Shown: one piece after another, positions 52,500 to 62,370 of the stretch | Layout of the letters: each line of letters starts with the position of its first letter | Position numbering within the stretch: the first letter of the stretch is position 1 | Position numbers and translations under genes: made by a program | Assembly: GCA_946480445.1 (NCBI GenBank) | Contig: CAMLJN010000005.1 | Span: 62,001-126,000, forward strand | Direction: 5' to 3' | Source of the DNA: an uncultured Buttiauxella sp. | GTDB lineage: Bacteria > Pseudomonadota > Gammaproteobacteria > Enterobacterales > Enterobacteriaceae | DNA length: 64,000 bases | The notes under the pieces: model-generated | The model's input: the letters and a program-made list of their open reading frames with translations, nothing else | Told to the model about the DNA's origin: nothing | The model's database searches: none

Positions 52500-53134
52500 T
52501 GCTCAGCGTTCGCGATTGTTCTCTTTTCAACGGTGTCTGCCCTTTGCTTGAACATCTTAGTTTTGACGTGCAACCGGGTGAGGTTATTTCTCTGATGGGG
52601 CCTTCCGGCGCGGGTAAATCAACTTTCCTGAACTGGATGATCGGTGCGCTGCCCGCCCCTTTTCAGGCGGCTGGCTCACTTTGGATCAACGACACCCGCC
52701 GGGATAATCTGCCCGTAGAACAGCGACGCATCGGCATACTTTTCCAGGACGCGCTGCTGTTCCCGCATCTTAGCGTCGGGCAAAATCTGGCGATAGCTGT
52801 TCCGGCCTCTGAGCAAGGGAGGCAGCACCGGCAAACGATCGTGGAACGCGCGCTCAGCGCGGCGGATCTGGCAGGCTTTGCAAAGCGCGATCCGGCCACG
52901 CTTTCCGGCGGCGAGCGGGCAAGAGTCAGCTTACTGCGTGCCCTGCTGGCAAAACCGCAGGCGCTGCTACTGGATGAACCGTTCTCACGCCTCGATCGTT
53001 CTCTTCGCGCGCAGTTTCGCCAGTTTGTCTGGCAGGCAGCACAGCAGCAATCGCTGCCCGTGGTGCTGGTCACTCACGATCCGCAGGATGTGCCCGTCGG
53101 CGGCAAAATTATCAGGCTACAGGCCAGGCCGTGA
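52499..53134 (+). CDS. ynjD: YnjD, ABC transporter ATPase
   Basis: A 211-residue ABC ATPase. Walker A is GPSGAGKST at about 34-42, the Q-loop is GILFQDALLFPHLS, the signature is LSGGERARVSLLRALLAKP, Walker B is ALLLDEPFSRLD and the switch His is in VLVTHDP. It is the motor of YnjBCD. Its start overlaps the ynjC stop. Confidence 0.94.
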   Translation: MLSVRDCSLFNGVCPLLEHLSFDVQPGEVISLMGPSGAGKSTFLNWMIGALPAPFQAAGSLWINDTRRDNLPVEQRRIGILFQDALLFPHLSVGQNLAIAVPASEQGRQHRQTIVERALSAADLAGFAKRDPATLSGGERARVSLLRALLAKPQALLLDEPFSRLDRSLRAQFRQFVWQAAQQQSLPVVLVTHDPQDVPVGGKIIRLQARP

Positions 53135-53222
53135 TAAATACCGCCAGTATGCGTTATCGCAAAGAATCCACGAGGAACATCACTCAGAATGACGCCACTT
53201 TTACTCTTTATCAGGTTATTAG

Positions 53223-54527
53223 ATGAAACGTGTTTCTCAGCTAACCACCGCCCTGCTGCTTGCCGGGATGTCGTTGACTTCTTTTGCCGCCGATATGCCT
53301 TCATCCCTGAGTTTTAGCGCCGCTAAAGCGCAAAATGCTACGCTCATTGATACGCGCCCCAGCGCGTTTTATAACGGCTGGCCGCAAACGCTGAACGTCC
53401 ACGGCGGCCATGAGACTGGCGCGCTAAACCTTTCGGCTTCCTGGCTCAATCTCATGAGTGATGAGCAGATTCAGACCTGGGCGCAGCAGCATAATCTTAA
53501 TGGCGCTAACCTCCTTGCGTTATATGGCAAGCGCGAAGAGGCTAAGGCGGTGAAATCTCGCCTGGAAAAGTTGGGTTTCAGTAAGATTACGCAACTTGCC
53601 GACGCGTTGCAGGACCCATCCCGCCTGCAAAAAATGACGCATTTCGAACAGCTGGTCTATCCGCAGTGGCTGCGCGATTTGATGGAAAATAAACCCGTCA
53701 CCGCGGCACCTGCGGGCGACTGGAAGGTCATCGAGGCAGGATGGGGCAGACCCAAAAAATATTTGCTGAGCCATATTCCGGGCGCGGATTATATCGACAC
53801 CAACGAAGTGGAAAGCGAGCCGCTGTGGAATAAGGTTTCCGACCAGCAACTTAAAGCGATTCTGGCCAGACACGGCATTCGCCACGACACCACCGTAGTC
53901 CTCTATGGTCGTGATGTTTACGCGGCAGCGCGTGTCGCGCAGATTATGCTGTATGCCGGGGTGAAAGACGTGCGCCTGCTCGACGGCGGCTGGCAAACCT
54001 GGAGCGATGCCGATTTCCCCGTCGAACGCGGTATGCCCGGCAAGGTTAAGCCCGCGGCAGATTTCGGCGCGCCCATTCCAGGCCAGCCTCAGCTGATGCT
54101 GAATATCGAGCAGGCTCGCGCCCTGCTGCACCGCAAAGATGCCTCGCTGGTTAGCATTCGTTCCTGGCCTGAATTTATCGGCACCACCAGCGGCTACAGC
54201 TACATTAAACCAAAAGGTGAAATCGCAGGCGCTCGCTGGGGGCATGCAGGCTCAGACTCCACGCACATGGAAGACTTTCATAACCCGGACGGCACCCTGC
54301 GCACGCAGGACGACATTACAGCGATGTGGAAAAGCTGGCATATCACGGCCGATCAGCAGGTGGCTTTCTACTGCGGGACAGGCTGGCGCGCCTCGGAAAC
54401 CTTTATGTACGCGCGCGCGATGGGCTGGCAAAACGTCAGCGTCTACGACGGCGGCTGGTACGAGTGGAGCGCCGATGCGAAGAACCCGGTAGTCAGCGGG
54501 GAGCGGAAGCCGGAAAGCAGTTTGTAA
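53223..54527 (+). CDS. ynjE: YnjE, triple-rhodanese sulfurtransferase
   Basis: A 434-residue protein with a signal peptide (LLLAGMSLTSFA, cut near residue 22) and three rhodanese-like domains. Only the last has the catalytic loop, with Cys384 in FYCGTGWRAS. Earlier repeats show VLYGRDVYAAARVAQIMLYAG and LLDGGWQTW. E. coli YnjE is 435 residues and binds to molybdopterin biosynthesis partners in vitro. It lies 88 bp after ynjD with a weak ribosome binding site, so it may be expressed separately. Confidence 0.93.
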   Translation: MKRVSQLTTALLLAGMSLTSFAADMPSSLSFSAAKAQNATLIDTRPSAFYNGWPQTLNVHGGHETGALNLSASWLNLMSDEQIQTWAQQHNLNGANLLALYGKREEAKAVKSRLEKLGFSKITQLADALQDPSRLQKMTHFEQLVYPQWLRDLMENKPVTAAPAGDWKVIEAGWGRPKKYLLSHIPGADYIDTNEVESEPLWNKVSDQQLKAILARHGIRHDTTVVLYGRDVYAAARVAQIMLYAGVKDVRLLDGGWQTWSDADFPVERGMPGKVKPAADFGAPIPGQPQLMLNIEQARALLHRKDASLVSIRSWPEFIGTTSGYSYIKPKGEIAGARWGHAGSDSTHMEDFHNPDGTLRTQDDITAMWKSWHITADQQVAFYCGTGWRASETFMYARAMGWQNVSVYDGGWYEWSADAKNPVVSGERKPESSL

Positions 54528-54564
54528 TAGCAGCTTGATGGGCGCGCAGGACGCCCCTGCTCTG

Positions 54565-54586
54565 ACCCTCTCCTCAGGGAGAGGGT
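54565..54586. terminator. Hairpin between convergent ynjE and ynjF
   Basis: ACCCTCTCC pairs with GGAGAGGGT around TCAG, overlapping the last codons of ynjF. T-tracts are short on both sides, so it may act mainly as an mRNA 3-prime stabiliser. Confidence 0.55.
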
Positions 54587-55197
54587 GCAAGACGTTTTAA
54601 TGTCTGGTAGCCGCTCCAGATCCGCGTAAACGTTGTCATCCAGCACAGCGCGCCAAAAATCCCTGCCAGCCAGACAAACGCCCCCGGAAAGAGACAGCTC
54701 AGCACAAACAGCAAAATCGTTTCTGTGCCTTCGGTAAGACCGCCCAGGTAGTAGAACGATTTGTGCGCATAGCCCGGATTATCAAGCTGGTGTTTTTGCG
54801 CTACCGCCGCAAAGGCCAGAAAGCTGCTGCCGGTGCCGATAAAAGCGAATAGCAGCCAGGCACCCGCCAGAGCATTTTGCCCTGGGTCGGCGAGAATAAA
54901 GCCGAACGGCACCAGTGCATAGAACAGGAAATCCAGCGCTATATCCAGAAAACCGCCCGCATCACTCAGCCCCCGCCGTCTCGCCAGCGCGCCGTCCAGC
55001 CCGTCGAATAAGCGATTGAGAACAATAGCCGCCAGCGCCGCGCCATACCAGGATAGCGCCAGAAAAGGCAGCGCCAGTACACCAATCCCAAAACCGACAA
55101 GCGTAAGGCCATCCGCTGAAATGGCGGGCTTATCCAGCCGTTCGGCCAGGCGATTGAGCTGCGGCTTGATACGCGGATGAAGATAGCGGTCAAACAT
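54574..55197 (-). CDS. ynjF: YnjF, CDP-alcohol phosphatidyltransferase-family protein
   Basis: A 207-residue membrane protein with the CDP-alcohol phosphotransferase motif, seen as NRLFDGLDGALARRRGLSDAGGFLDIALD (spaced D-G-A-R-G-D-D pattern). Five or six hydrophobic segments are present. The family joins CDP-diacylglycerol or similar donors to alcohols; the substrate of YnjF is unknown. Its start overlaps the end of ynjA by 8 bp. Confidence 0.9.
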   Translation of the reverse strand: MFDRYLHPRIKPQLNRLAERLDKPAISADGLTLVGFGIGVLALPFLALSWYGAALAAIVLNRLFDGLDGALARRRGLSDAGGFLDIALDFLFYALVPFGFILADPGQNALAGAWLLFAFIGTGSSFLAFAAVAQKHQLDNPGYAHKSFYYLGGLTEGTETILLFVLSCLFPGAFVWLAGIFGALCWMTTFTRIWSGYQTLKRLAPSP

Positions 55198-55765
55198 GAG
55201 AGCGTTTCCCCGCAGCCGGAGTGCACAACCCCTGAGCCGGGATCTCCAGCGCGCTGTTAAAACGTGCGGAAAGATTCTGGAAGGCGATCAACGCGGTGAG
55301 CTCGGTGATCGCCTGTTCATCAAAATGCGCCCTCACGTTGTCTTTGATTTCATCGCTCACCACAGGTGGCGTGGCGGTCATAGCCTCCGCGTAGGCCAGC
55401 GCCGCTCGTTCACGTTCGCTAAACAGTGTCTCCTGCTGCCAGTTAGCCACCGCCAGCACTTTGTCCATTGAGCCGCTGCGTTCGGCAAGGCGCAGGCTGT
55501 TGGCGTCGATGCAAAACTCACAGCTGCACTGCTGGGAAACGCGGGTCATAACCAGGGAGCGGATCGTCGGATCAATTTTCGCACGGCGGCGCTCAAGGAA
55601 GCCCACGAACAGTGCAATCAGCCAGAACAGATAAGGCAGCCTTCCCCACCAGCGGGTGGGGTTGAGCACCGCGCCAAAATGTTTTTGCTGCATGGTGACA
55701 ATGGGACGCAGGCTGGCGGGCAGTTTTTTCAGCGGTGCAATCCAGGGTGAACTCTTTTTCGACAT
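55190..55765 (-). CDS. ynjA: YnjA, AhpD-like carboxymuconolactone decarboxylase-family protein
   Basis: A 191-residue protein with the AhpD-type redox motif CEFC (82-85) inside QQCSCEFCIDANSLRLAERSG, followed by NLSARFNSALEIPAQGLC. It matches E. coli YnjA. In E. coli ynjA stands before ynjB; here it is placed upstream of and overlapping ynjF, so the cluster has been rearranged. Function unknown; alkylhydroperoxidase-like activity is possible. Confidence 0.88.
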   Translation of the reverse strand: MSKKSSPWIAPLKKLPASLRPIVTMQQKHFGAVLNPTRWWGRLPYLFWLIALFVGFLERRRAKIDPTIRSLVMTRVSQQCSCEFCIDANSLRLAERSGSMDKVLAVANWQQETLFSERERAALAYAEAMTATPPVVSDEIKDNVRAHFDEQAITELTALIAFQNLSARFNSALEIPAQGLCTPAAGKRSHV

Positions 55766-55839
55766 AACTTGCCAGAACTCTTCAGATAAACATGTGTGCC
55801 GGGTATTATGCCACGCTACGCCGCCCGGAATGGACTGTT

Positions 55840-56256
55840 ATGCCAGATACCCTTGATGTTGTTGCCGCTATTATCGAACGCGATGGAAAAATTTTGCTCG
55901 CTCGCAGACCCGAAGGTGGCGATCAGGCAGGATTATGGGAGTTTCCCGGCGGGAAAGTTGAAAAGGGTGAAACTCAACCGGAAGCGCTGGCGCGTGAACT
56001 GCAAGAAGAACTGGGGATTAAGGCGGATATAGGTCACTACATTGCCAGCCACAGACGGGAGGTGTGCGGGAGAGTAATAGACCTTCATGCCTGGCACGTC
56101 CCGACCTTTACAGGCGAAATAGCCGCGCACTGCCACAGCGAGCTGGTGTGGTGCGCACCGCCGCAGGCGCTGGACTATGCCCTCGCCCCGGCGGATATCC
56201 CTCTGCTGGAGGCGTTTATGGTTTTACGCGACGCCAGACCAGCGGGTTCGTGCTGA
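55840..56256 (+). CDS. nudG: NudG, Nudix CTP/oxidised-pyrimidine nucleotide pyrophosphohydrolase
   Basis: A 138-residue Nudix enzyme from the ATG at 55840 (MPDTLDVVAAIIERDGKILL). The Nudix box spans residues 38-60, G-x5-E-x7-R-E-L-x-E-E-x-G-I. E. coli NudG (135 residues) acts on CTP, 5-hydroxy-CTP and oxidised purine nucleotides. Its 3-prime end overlaps the convergent ynjH by 41 bp. Confidence 0.93.
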   Translation: MPDTLDVVAAIIERDGKILLARRPEGGDQAGLWEFPGGKVEKGETQPEALARELQEELGIKADIGHYIASHRREVCGRVIDLHAWHVPTFTGEIAAHCHSELVWCAPPQALDYALAPADIPLLEAFMVLRDARPAGSC

Positions 56257-56497
56257 GCGTTTTTTCGTCACGCTGGCACTGCAAAAGTATGCCGCCCTCG
56301 GCTTTAACCACGGCCCCTTCGGTGTAGTTTTTATCCTCGTAAATGCAGCACTGGTTACAGGGAGTAGCACGTTGTCCGTGGGTGGTGAACACTTCCGGCG
56401 GCACAACCACATCCACATCAGGCTGGTGGCGTTGCGCCATCCCCGGCAGACTCACCATCAGCGTCACGGCGCCGACGAGCAGGCTTTTTCTTAGCAT
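56216..56497 (-). CDS. ynjH: YnjH, small secreted Cys-rich protein
   Basis: A 93-residue protein from the ATG at 56497 (AGGGA upstream; the next codon before it, 56500, is also ATG). The signal peptide ends GMA-Q near residue 21. The mature part has [13 protein letters not shown] and [21 protein letters not shown], as in E. coli YnjH (90 residues). Its first 80 bp lie inside the end of topB and its last 41 bp inside the end of nudG, on the other strand. Function unknown. Confidence 0.88.
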   Translation of the reverse strand: MLRKSLLVGAVTLMVSLPGMAQRHQPDVDVVVPPEVFTTHGQRATPCNQCCIYEDKNYTEGAVVKAEGGILLQCQRDEKTLSTNPLVWRRVKP

Positions 56498-58412
56498 CAT
56501 CACTTCCCTCTTTCTTTGCCCACTGTTTACGGGGCTTTTTATTGTCATCCGGGGCCTTAATTCCTTTGAAGGCATGGCGAACCGGCGTTGTTCTTGCCTG
56601 GTGTATCAGCTCGTAGAGCGTGTTGACCAGCGGCTGCATAAAATCCTGATAGCGGCACTGCTTTTCGCTGATTTGCGTCAGCGTCGATTCCCAGTGCGCC
56701 GTCATATCCGGCCGGGCGGCCAGTTCCGGCAGCGAGTGGATCAGCGCTCGGCCAGCATCGGTAGAAATAATATAGCGCCCTTTTTTACTCAGGAAGCTCC
56801 GTTTAAACAACAATTCAATGATGCCCGCACGCGTGGCTTCCGTACCCAGACCGTCCGTTGCCCGCAGGATCTTTTTCAGATCTTTATCCTGCACAAAGCG
56901 GGCTATCCCGGTCATGGCAGAGAGCAGCGTGGCGTCGGTGAAATGGCGCGGCGGCTGCGTTTGTCTCTCCACCACTTCGCCTTTCTCGCACAAGAGCTCA
57001 TCGCCTTTGGCAACCACGGGCAGCGGCGTGCCGTCGTTCTCTTCGTCACGCTCTTTATTACCCAGCAGCGTGCGCCAGCCAGCCTCAGCGAGAAAACGTG
57101 CTTTGGCATTAAATTTGCCACCCGCGATGTCCAGATCGATGGTGCATTTGCGGAATACCGCATCGGCACAGAACTGCATCAGATACTGGCGGGCAACCAG
57201 GTTATACACTTTCGCTTCGTTTTCCGTCAGCGATACGTGAGAGCTTCGCGCGGTGGGGATAATCGCATGGTGGGCGTCCACCTTCTTGTCATCCCAGCAG
57301 CGGTTACGTATTTCGGTATCCACCGCAGGCTGCGGCAGCAAATCCGGCTGATGGACGCCGATGGCATTCATCACCGAGTGGCGGCCGGCGAAATGTTCTT
57401 CCGGTAAATAGCGACAGTCTGAACGGGGATAGGTGATGAGCTTGTGCGTTTCGTACAGCTTCTGGCAGATATCCAGCACGTTTTGCGCACTCAGGCCAAA
57501 GCGTTTCGCCGCTTCGATTTGCAGACTGGAGAGCGAAAACGGCAGTGACGCGACTTCTGATTCCCGTTTATCGTTATAGGCCGTGACCACCGCAGGCTGC
57601 CCGGCGATACGCTTAACAACGTGCTCGGCAAGCGGGCGATGGAGCAAACGCCCTTCTTCATCCTGATAGGGTTCGCAGGATTCGCTCGGTATCCAGGTGG
57701 CGATAAAACGTTCGTCAGCGGGCGTCACGATATGCGCTTTCACTTCGAAGAAATCTTTCGCCACAAAGTTTTCAATTTCTTCATCACGGCGCACCACCAG
57801 TCCCAGCACCGGCGTCTGTACGCGGCCCACGGATAACACCCCCTGATAACCCGCATTGCGCCCAAGAATGGTATAGGCGCGGGTCATATTGATGCCGTAA
57901 AGCCAGTCGGCGCGGGCACGGGCCAGGGCGGAAACACAAAGCGGGATAAATTCACTGTTGGCACGCAGCCGCGAGATGGCACGTTCAACCGCCTGCGGGT
58001 TAAGATCGTTTATCAGGCAGCGTTGTACCTGCTGACGCTTTTCCGGCGGCAGCTGGAGATAATCGAGGACCTCATCCACCAGCAGCTGCCCTTCACGATC
58101 CGGGTCACCCGCATGGACGATTTCAGAGGCCTGTTCGAGCAGTTTACGAATGGCATTGAGCTGTTTGGTCACCGAAGGACGTGGCTGAAGCTGCCACTTT
58201 TCCGGCACGATAGGCAAGTCGGCCAGATTCCAGCGCGCGTAACGCCCGTCGTAGGCATCCGGCTGCGCCTGCTCAAGCAGGTGGCCGATGCACCAGGTCA
58301 CGACCTGACCGTTGCCGCATTCGATAAAGCCGTCGCCCCGACGATGAGGCTTAGGCAGCACATCCGCAATGGCTCGGGCAAGGCTGGGTTTTTCCGCAAT
58401 AAACAGCCGCAT
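56418..58412 (-). CDS. topB: DNA topoisomerase III
   Basis: A 664-residue type IA topoisomerase (E. coli has 653). The Toprim acidic motif is AGDPDREG (Asp103, Asp105) and the active-site Tyr328 lies in [13 protein letters not shown]. The C-terminal tail is basic and low-complexity ([12 protein letters not shown]), as usual. It decatenates DNA and resolves recombination intermediates with RecQ. It starts 4 nt after the selD stop, so the two are probably co-transcribed, as in E. coli. E. coli has ynjI and gdhA between ynjH and topB; both are absent here. Confidence 0.97.
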   Translation of the reverse strand: MRLFIAEKPSLARAIADVLPKPHRRGDGFIECGNGQVVTWCIGHLLEQAQPDAYDGRYARWNLADLPIVPEKWQLQPRPSVTKQLNAIRKLLEQASEIVHAGDPDREGQLLVDEVLDYLQLPPEKRQQVQRCLINDLNPQAVERAISRLRANSEFIPLCVSALARARADWLYGINMTRAYTILGRNAGYQGVLSVGRVQTPVLGLVVRRDEEIENFVAKDFFEVKAHIVTPADERFIATWIPSESCEPYQDEEGRLLHRPLAEHVVKRIAGQPAVVTAYNDKRESEVASLPFSLSSLQIEAAKRFGLSAQNVLDICQKLYETHKLITYPRSDCRYLPEEHFAGRHSVMNAIGVHQPDLLPQPAVDTEIRNRCWDDKKVDAHHAIIPTARSSHVSLTENEAKVYNLVARQYLMQFCADAVFRKCTIDLDIAGGKFNAKARFLAEAGWRTLLGNKERDEENDGTPLPVVAKGDELLCEKGEVVERQTQPPRHFTDATLLSAMTGIARFVQDKDLKKILRATDGLGTEATRAGIIELLFKRSFLSKKGRYIISTDAGRALIHSLPELAARPDMTAHWESTLTQISEKQCRYQDFMQPLVNTLYELIHQARTTPVRHAFKGIKAPDDNKKPRKQWAKKEGSDDAKKKPARRRRDADGESAGDGATPPA

Positions 58413-58416
58413 GAGA

Positions 58417-59460
58417 TCAACGAATCTCGATCATCGGTCGGCCTGCGCGAGCGGATTTTAGCTCGCCGATGGCGGTCAGTTTAAGACCATTTTTCTCAGC
58501 CACGGCGGCAACTTCTTGTTCCGCCTCGGGGCGCACAGCGATGAGCAGCCCGCCGGAGGTTTGCGGATCGCATAACAGATCGCGATGAGCCGCTGATATT
58601 TTACCGATAAGTTCGCCATAGCTGGCAAAATTGCGGCCCGTCCCGCCCGGCACACAGCCTTTGGCAATATACTCTTCGACATCCGGCAGCTTAGGCACTT
58701 TGTCGAACCACACTTCTGCCTGCACACCTGCGCCCCGGCACATTTCGCTGAGGTGGCCCAACAGGCCAAAGCCGGTAACGTCCGTCATGGCGGTAACGCC
58801 TTCTATATCAGCAAATTCTGCGCCCGGCTTGTTAAGCTGGCACATCACTTCTGCGGCAAGGCCAACGTGCTCGGGTTTTAGAAGGGATTTTTTCTCGGCG
58901 GTCGTCAGCACACCAATGCCAAGCGGTTTGGTAAGGAAGAGTTTGCAGCCCGCTTCGGCAGAGCTGTTTTTCTTCACGCGTTCCGTGGGCACTATGCCGG
59001 TCACCGCCAGGCCGAAGATAGGCTCCGGCGCATCAATGGAATGGCCGCCCGCAAGAGAAATGCCCGCCTGCTGGCAGACATAGCGTCCGCCCTCGATGAC
59101 CTTACGTGCAATTTCCGGGGCCAGCGTGTTGATTGGCCAGCCAAGAATGGCAATCGCCATAATCGGTTTACCGCCCATGGCGTAGATATCGCTGATGGCG
59201 TTAGTTGCAGCGATGCGGCCGAAGTCGAACGCATCGTCGACGATAGGCATAAAGAAGTCCGTGGTGCTGACCACGCAGGTACCATTGCCCAGATCGTAAA
59301 CCGCCGCATCATCGCTGGTTTCGTTCCCCACCAGCAGGTTCGGGTCGACGAACTTCGCCTGCTCCGTTTGCAGAATGGTTTGCAGCACTTTAGGGGAAAT
59401 TTTACAGCCGCAGCCTGCACCGTGGCTGTACTGCGTTAAACGAACGGTTTGCTCACTCAT
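58417..59460 (-). CDS. selD: Selenophosphate synthetase SelD
   Basis: A 347-residue enzyme, the E. coli length, from the ATG at 59460, 6 nt after AGGAG; an ATG two codons upstream abuts the AGGAG. The glycine-rich active-site loop holds Cys17 and Lys20 (SHGAGCGCK). Cys rather than selenocysteine is used at 17. Metal-binding Asp residues lie in [13 protein letters not shown]. It makes selenophosphate from ATP and selenide for selenocysteine and selenouridine. It heads the selD-topB unit. Confidence 0.96.
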   Translation of the reverse strand: MSEQTVRLTQYSHGAGCGCKISPKVLQTILQTEQAKFVDPNLLVGNETSDDAAVYDLGNGTCVVSTTDFFMPIVDDAFDFGRIAATNAISDIYAMGGKPIMAIAILGWPINTLAPEIARKVIEGGRYVCQQAGISLAGGHSIDAPEPIFGLAVTGIVPTERVKKNSSAEAGCKLFLTKPLGIGVLTTAEKKSLLKPEHVGLAAEVMCQLNKPGAEFADIEGVTAMTDVTGFGLLGHLSEMCRGAGVQAEVWFDKVPKLPDVEEYIAKGCVPGGTGRNFASYGELIGKISAAHRDLLCDPQTSGGLLIAVRPEAEQEVAAVAEKNGLKLTAIGELKSARAGRPMIEIR

Positions 59461-59578
59461 GGACATCTCCTGTCATTGGCAATCGCTCTATGTTAGCGCT
59501 CAAATGGCAGGGTGGTAAGCCCGCGAGTCTGAATTGCGCTGCTTTCGCTCACAATCCAGACAGCTTTGCGGCATTTGT

Positions 59579-60130
59579 TCAGAAATGACGCACAAAGGGT
59601 GCGGTATCCGGCACGCCGATCGAGGTGGATGCTTTGAGCTGCGGGGTACCCAGATAGAGGAAACCAACCACTTCGTCCTGTTCACGGCAGTGAAGCGCTT
59701 CGCGAACGGCTTCGCTTTCCGTCCAGACGCCGCTGCGCCAGATGCCATTGAAGCCCTGCGCCACCGCCGCCATCTGCATCGCCATCACCGCACAGCCTGC
59801 GGAAACGACCTGCTCCCAGACCGGCACTTTATGCTCGTCATCGCAATACGCCACCACGGCGATAATCAGTGGTGCACGGAACGGCGCGGTACGCGCTTTT
59901 TCGACGCCCTTCTCGTCCATACCTTCTTCGACGGCGGCCTTTTCCAGCACCTTACTGAAACGCTCGCGCCCCTCACCTTCGATAACAATGAAACGCCAGG
60001 GTTGCAGCGCGCCGTGATCCGGCGCACGCATACCCGCACGGAAAATATTGTCCAGCGCTTCGCCTGCGGGTGCCGGCTCCGCCAGACGTGAGGCGCTGCG
60101 GCGGTTAAGAAGCAGATCTAATGCATCCAT
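59579..60130 (-). CDS. ydjA: YdjA nitroreductase-family protein
   Basis: A 183-residue minimal nitroreductase, the E. coli length, from the ATG at 60130 (AGGA upstream). FMN-binding motifs are [13 protein letters not shown] near the N-terminus and the central [14 protein letters not shown]. It is among the smallest members of the family and reduces nitroaromatics poorly in vitro; the physiological substrate is unknown. It lies 118 bp upstream of selD on the same strand and is divergent from sppA. Confidence 0.94.
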   Translation of the reverse strand: MDALDLLLNRRSASRLAEPAPAGEALDNIFRAGMRAPDHGALQPWRFIVIEGEGRERFSKVLEKAAVEEGMDEKGVEKARTAPFRAPLIIAVVAYCDDEHKVPVWEQVVSAGCAVMAMQMAAVAQGFNGIWRSGVWTESEAVREALHCREQDEVVGFLYLGTPQLKASTSIGVPDTAPFVRHF

Positions 60131-60300
60131 TTGCGTATTCCTGTAATGATTTTTATTCACAAAATTAACACAGCGTGGGGATTTGTTACAGCACGGGGCC
60201 GATTTCCTGCTGACATTTGCCCTGGGGCTATTTAGGATAGCGGTCACTTTCGCTGTGATTTCATGCAGCGGCTTGCGATTTTGAAGGTTACGGAGAAGAC

Positions 60301-62154
60301 ATGCGTACCATTGGGCGATTCATTGCCGGTTTCTTTAAGTGGAGCTGGCGCCTGCTTAATTTCATTCGAGAGTTTATTCTCAACCTGTTCCTGATCCTGC
60401 TGATTCTGGTCGGCGTGGGTATCTGGTTGCAGCTCAGCAGCCCCGCCACTTCCGAACCTGCACGTGGCGCACTGCTGCTCGATATTACAGGCGTGGTGGT
60501 AGATAAGCCGTCCGTCAGCAACAAGATCGGTCTGCTTGGCCGCCAGCTTCTGGGCGCCAGCTCTGACCGCCTGCAAGAAAATTCCCTGTTTGACGTGGTC
60601 GATGCGATTCGTCAGGCGAAGGATGACCGCAATATCACCGGCATCGTACTGGATTTAAAAGAGTTTGCCGGGGCCGATCAGCCTTCCATGCAGTATATCG
60701 GCAAGGCGCTGCGCGAGTTCCGCGACAGCGGCAAACCCGTTTATGCTACGGGCGACAGCTATAACCAGGGCCAGTATTACCTCGCGAGCTTCGCCAATAA
60801 AATCTGGCTTTCTCCGCAGGGGATGGTGGATTTGCACGGCTTTGCCACCAACTCGCTGTACTACAAGACACTGCTCGATAAGCTGAAAGTGTCGACGCAC
60901 ATCTTCCGCGTTGGCACTTACAAATCAGCCGTCGAGCCGTTTATTCGTGACGATATGTCACCGGCGGCGCGCGAAGCGGACAGCCGCTGGATTGGCGAGC
61001 TGTGGCAGAACTATATCGGCACCATTGCGGCAAACCGTCAAATCGCTTCCCGGCAGGTGTTCCCGGGCGCGCAGGGGCTGCTCGATAGCCTGCAAAAACT
61101 GGGTGGCGACACCGCAAAATATGCGCTGGACAACAAACTCGTTGATGAGCTGGCCACTAACGCAACCGTCGATAAAGCGCTGGTTAAGCAGTTCGGCTGG
61201 AACAACGAGAAAAAAGATTTTAGCTACACCAGCATCTACGACTATCAGGTGAAAAAAGCACCCGACCAGTGTGGCGCTATCGCCGTTATTTTCGCCAACG
61301 GCGCGATTATGGATGGCCAGGAAACGCCGGGACAGGTCGGCGGCGATACGACTGCCCAACAGATCCGCGAGGCTCGTCTGGATGCAAAAGTTAAAGCGAT
61401 CGTTCTGCGCGTCAACAGCCCCGGCGGCAGCGTTACCGCGTCAGAGCTGATCCGTGAAGAGCTGGCGGCGGCACGGGCCTCCGACAAGCCTGTTGTGGTC
61501 TCTATGGGCGGCATGGCGGCTTCCGGTGGCTACTGGATTTCTACCCCAGCAGACTATATTGTCGCAAGCCCAAGCACCCTCACCGGCTCCATCGGTATCT
61601 TTGGCGTCATCAATACCGTTGAAAACGCCCTGGACTCTATCGGCGTGCATACTGACGGGGTGGCAACCTCTCCGCTGGCGGATGTGGCGATCACCAAAAC
61701 GCTGCCGCCGGAAGTGCAGCAGATGATGCAACTGAGCATTGAAAACGGCTATCAACGCTTTATCAAGCTGGTCGCGGAATCGCGCAAGAAAACCCCTGAG
61801 CAGATCGATCAGATTGCCCAGGGCCACGTCTGGACCGGCCAGGATGCCAAAGCCAACGGACTGGTCGACAGCCTGGGTGATTTCGATGACGCGGTTGCCA
61901 AAGCCGCCGAGCTTGCGAAGCTAAAAACCTGGCATCTCGATTTCTGGCAGGATGAACCAGGCTTTGTCGATATGGTGTTTAACAGCATGAGTGTTTCGGT
62001 GCGCGCCATGCTGCCACAGGCGTTGCAGGCTTATCTCCCGGCGCCGCTGGCCGATGCCGCACTGGCCCTGAAAGCGCAGAATGATAAGTTCGGCACGATG
62101 AACGATCCGCAAAACCGTTATGCATTCTGCCTGACGTGCGGGGACGTTCGCTAA
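60301..62154 (+). CDS. sppA: Protease IV, signal peptide peptidase SppA (67K form)
   Basis: A 617-residue membrane-anchored serine protease. One N-terminal membrane segment (about 24-46, rich in Ile and Leu) is followed by two tandem peptidase-S49 domains. The catalytic dyad is Lys208 (in [11 protein letters not shown]) and Ser408 (in [11 protein letters not shown]), one position below the E. coli numbering. It degrades leftover signal peptides in the inner membrane. GGAG lies 6 nt before the ATG, and a strong terminator follows. Confidence 0.97.
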   Translation: MRTIGRFIAGFFKWSWRLLNFIREFILNLFLILLILVGVGIWLQLSSPATSEPARGALLLDITGVVVDKPSVSNKIGLLGRQLLGASSDRLQENSLFDVVDAIRQAKDDRNITGIVLDLKEFAGADQPSMQYIGKALREFRDSGKPVYATGDSYNQGQYYLASFANKIWLSPQGMVDLHGFATNSLYYKTLLDKLKVSTHIFRVGTYKSAVEPFIRDDMSPAAREADSRWIGELWQNYIGTIAANRQIASRQVFPGAQGLLDSLQKLGGDTAKYALDNKLVDELATNATVDKALVKQFGWNNEKKDFSYTSIYDYQVKKAPDQCGAIAVIFANGAIMDGQETPGQVGGDTTAQQIREARLDAKVKAIVLRVNSPGGSVTASELIREELAAARASDKPVVVSMGGMAASGGYWISTPADYIVASPSTLTGSIGIFGVINTVENALDSIGVHTDGVATSPLADVAITKTLPPEVQQMMQLSIENGYQRFIKLVAESRKKTPEQIDQIAQGHVWTGQDAKANGLVDSLGDFDDAVAKAAELAKLKTWHLDFWQDEPGFVDMVFNSMSVSVRAMLPQALQAYLPAPLADAALALKAQNDKFGTMNDPQNRYAFCLTCGDVR

Positions 62155-62161
62155 CCCACCT

Positions 62162-62196
62162 TCCAGCCCGGCTTTTGCCGGGCTGGATTTCTTGTT
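62162..62196 (+). terminator. sppA terminator
   Basis: TCCAGCCCGGC and GCCGGGCTGGA pair perfectly (11 bp) around TTTT, 8 nt after the sppA stop, followed by TTTCTTGTTT. Confidence 0.92.
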
Positions 62197-62370
62197 TATG
62201 GCCATCAGCCAGCAATAAATTGATTTTCCCGTCAATGTTTCAGGTCACACTTTTCAGGATCTCGCTAACCTCACGCCAGCACACTTACAAGCCCTGCATT
62301 TGTCAGGCTGATTTTTTTGTTCAGCCCCACTATACTGCGCCCCATGACCTATCCGCCTTCGAGCCGACTT

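Noticed and set aside
54565..54586. REP-type (repetitive extragenic palindrome) element
   Set aside because: It is a single short hairpin without the REP consensus, and no second copy was noticed in the window.
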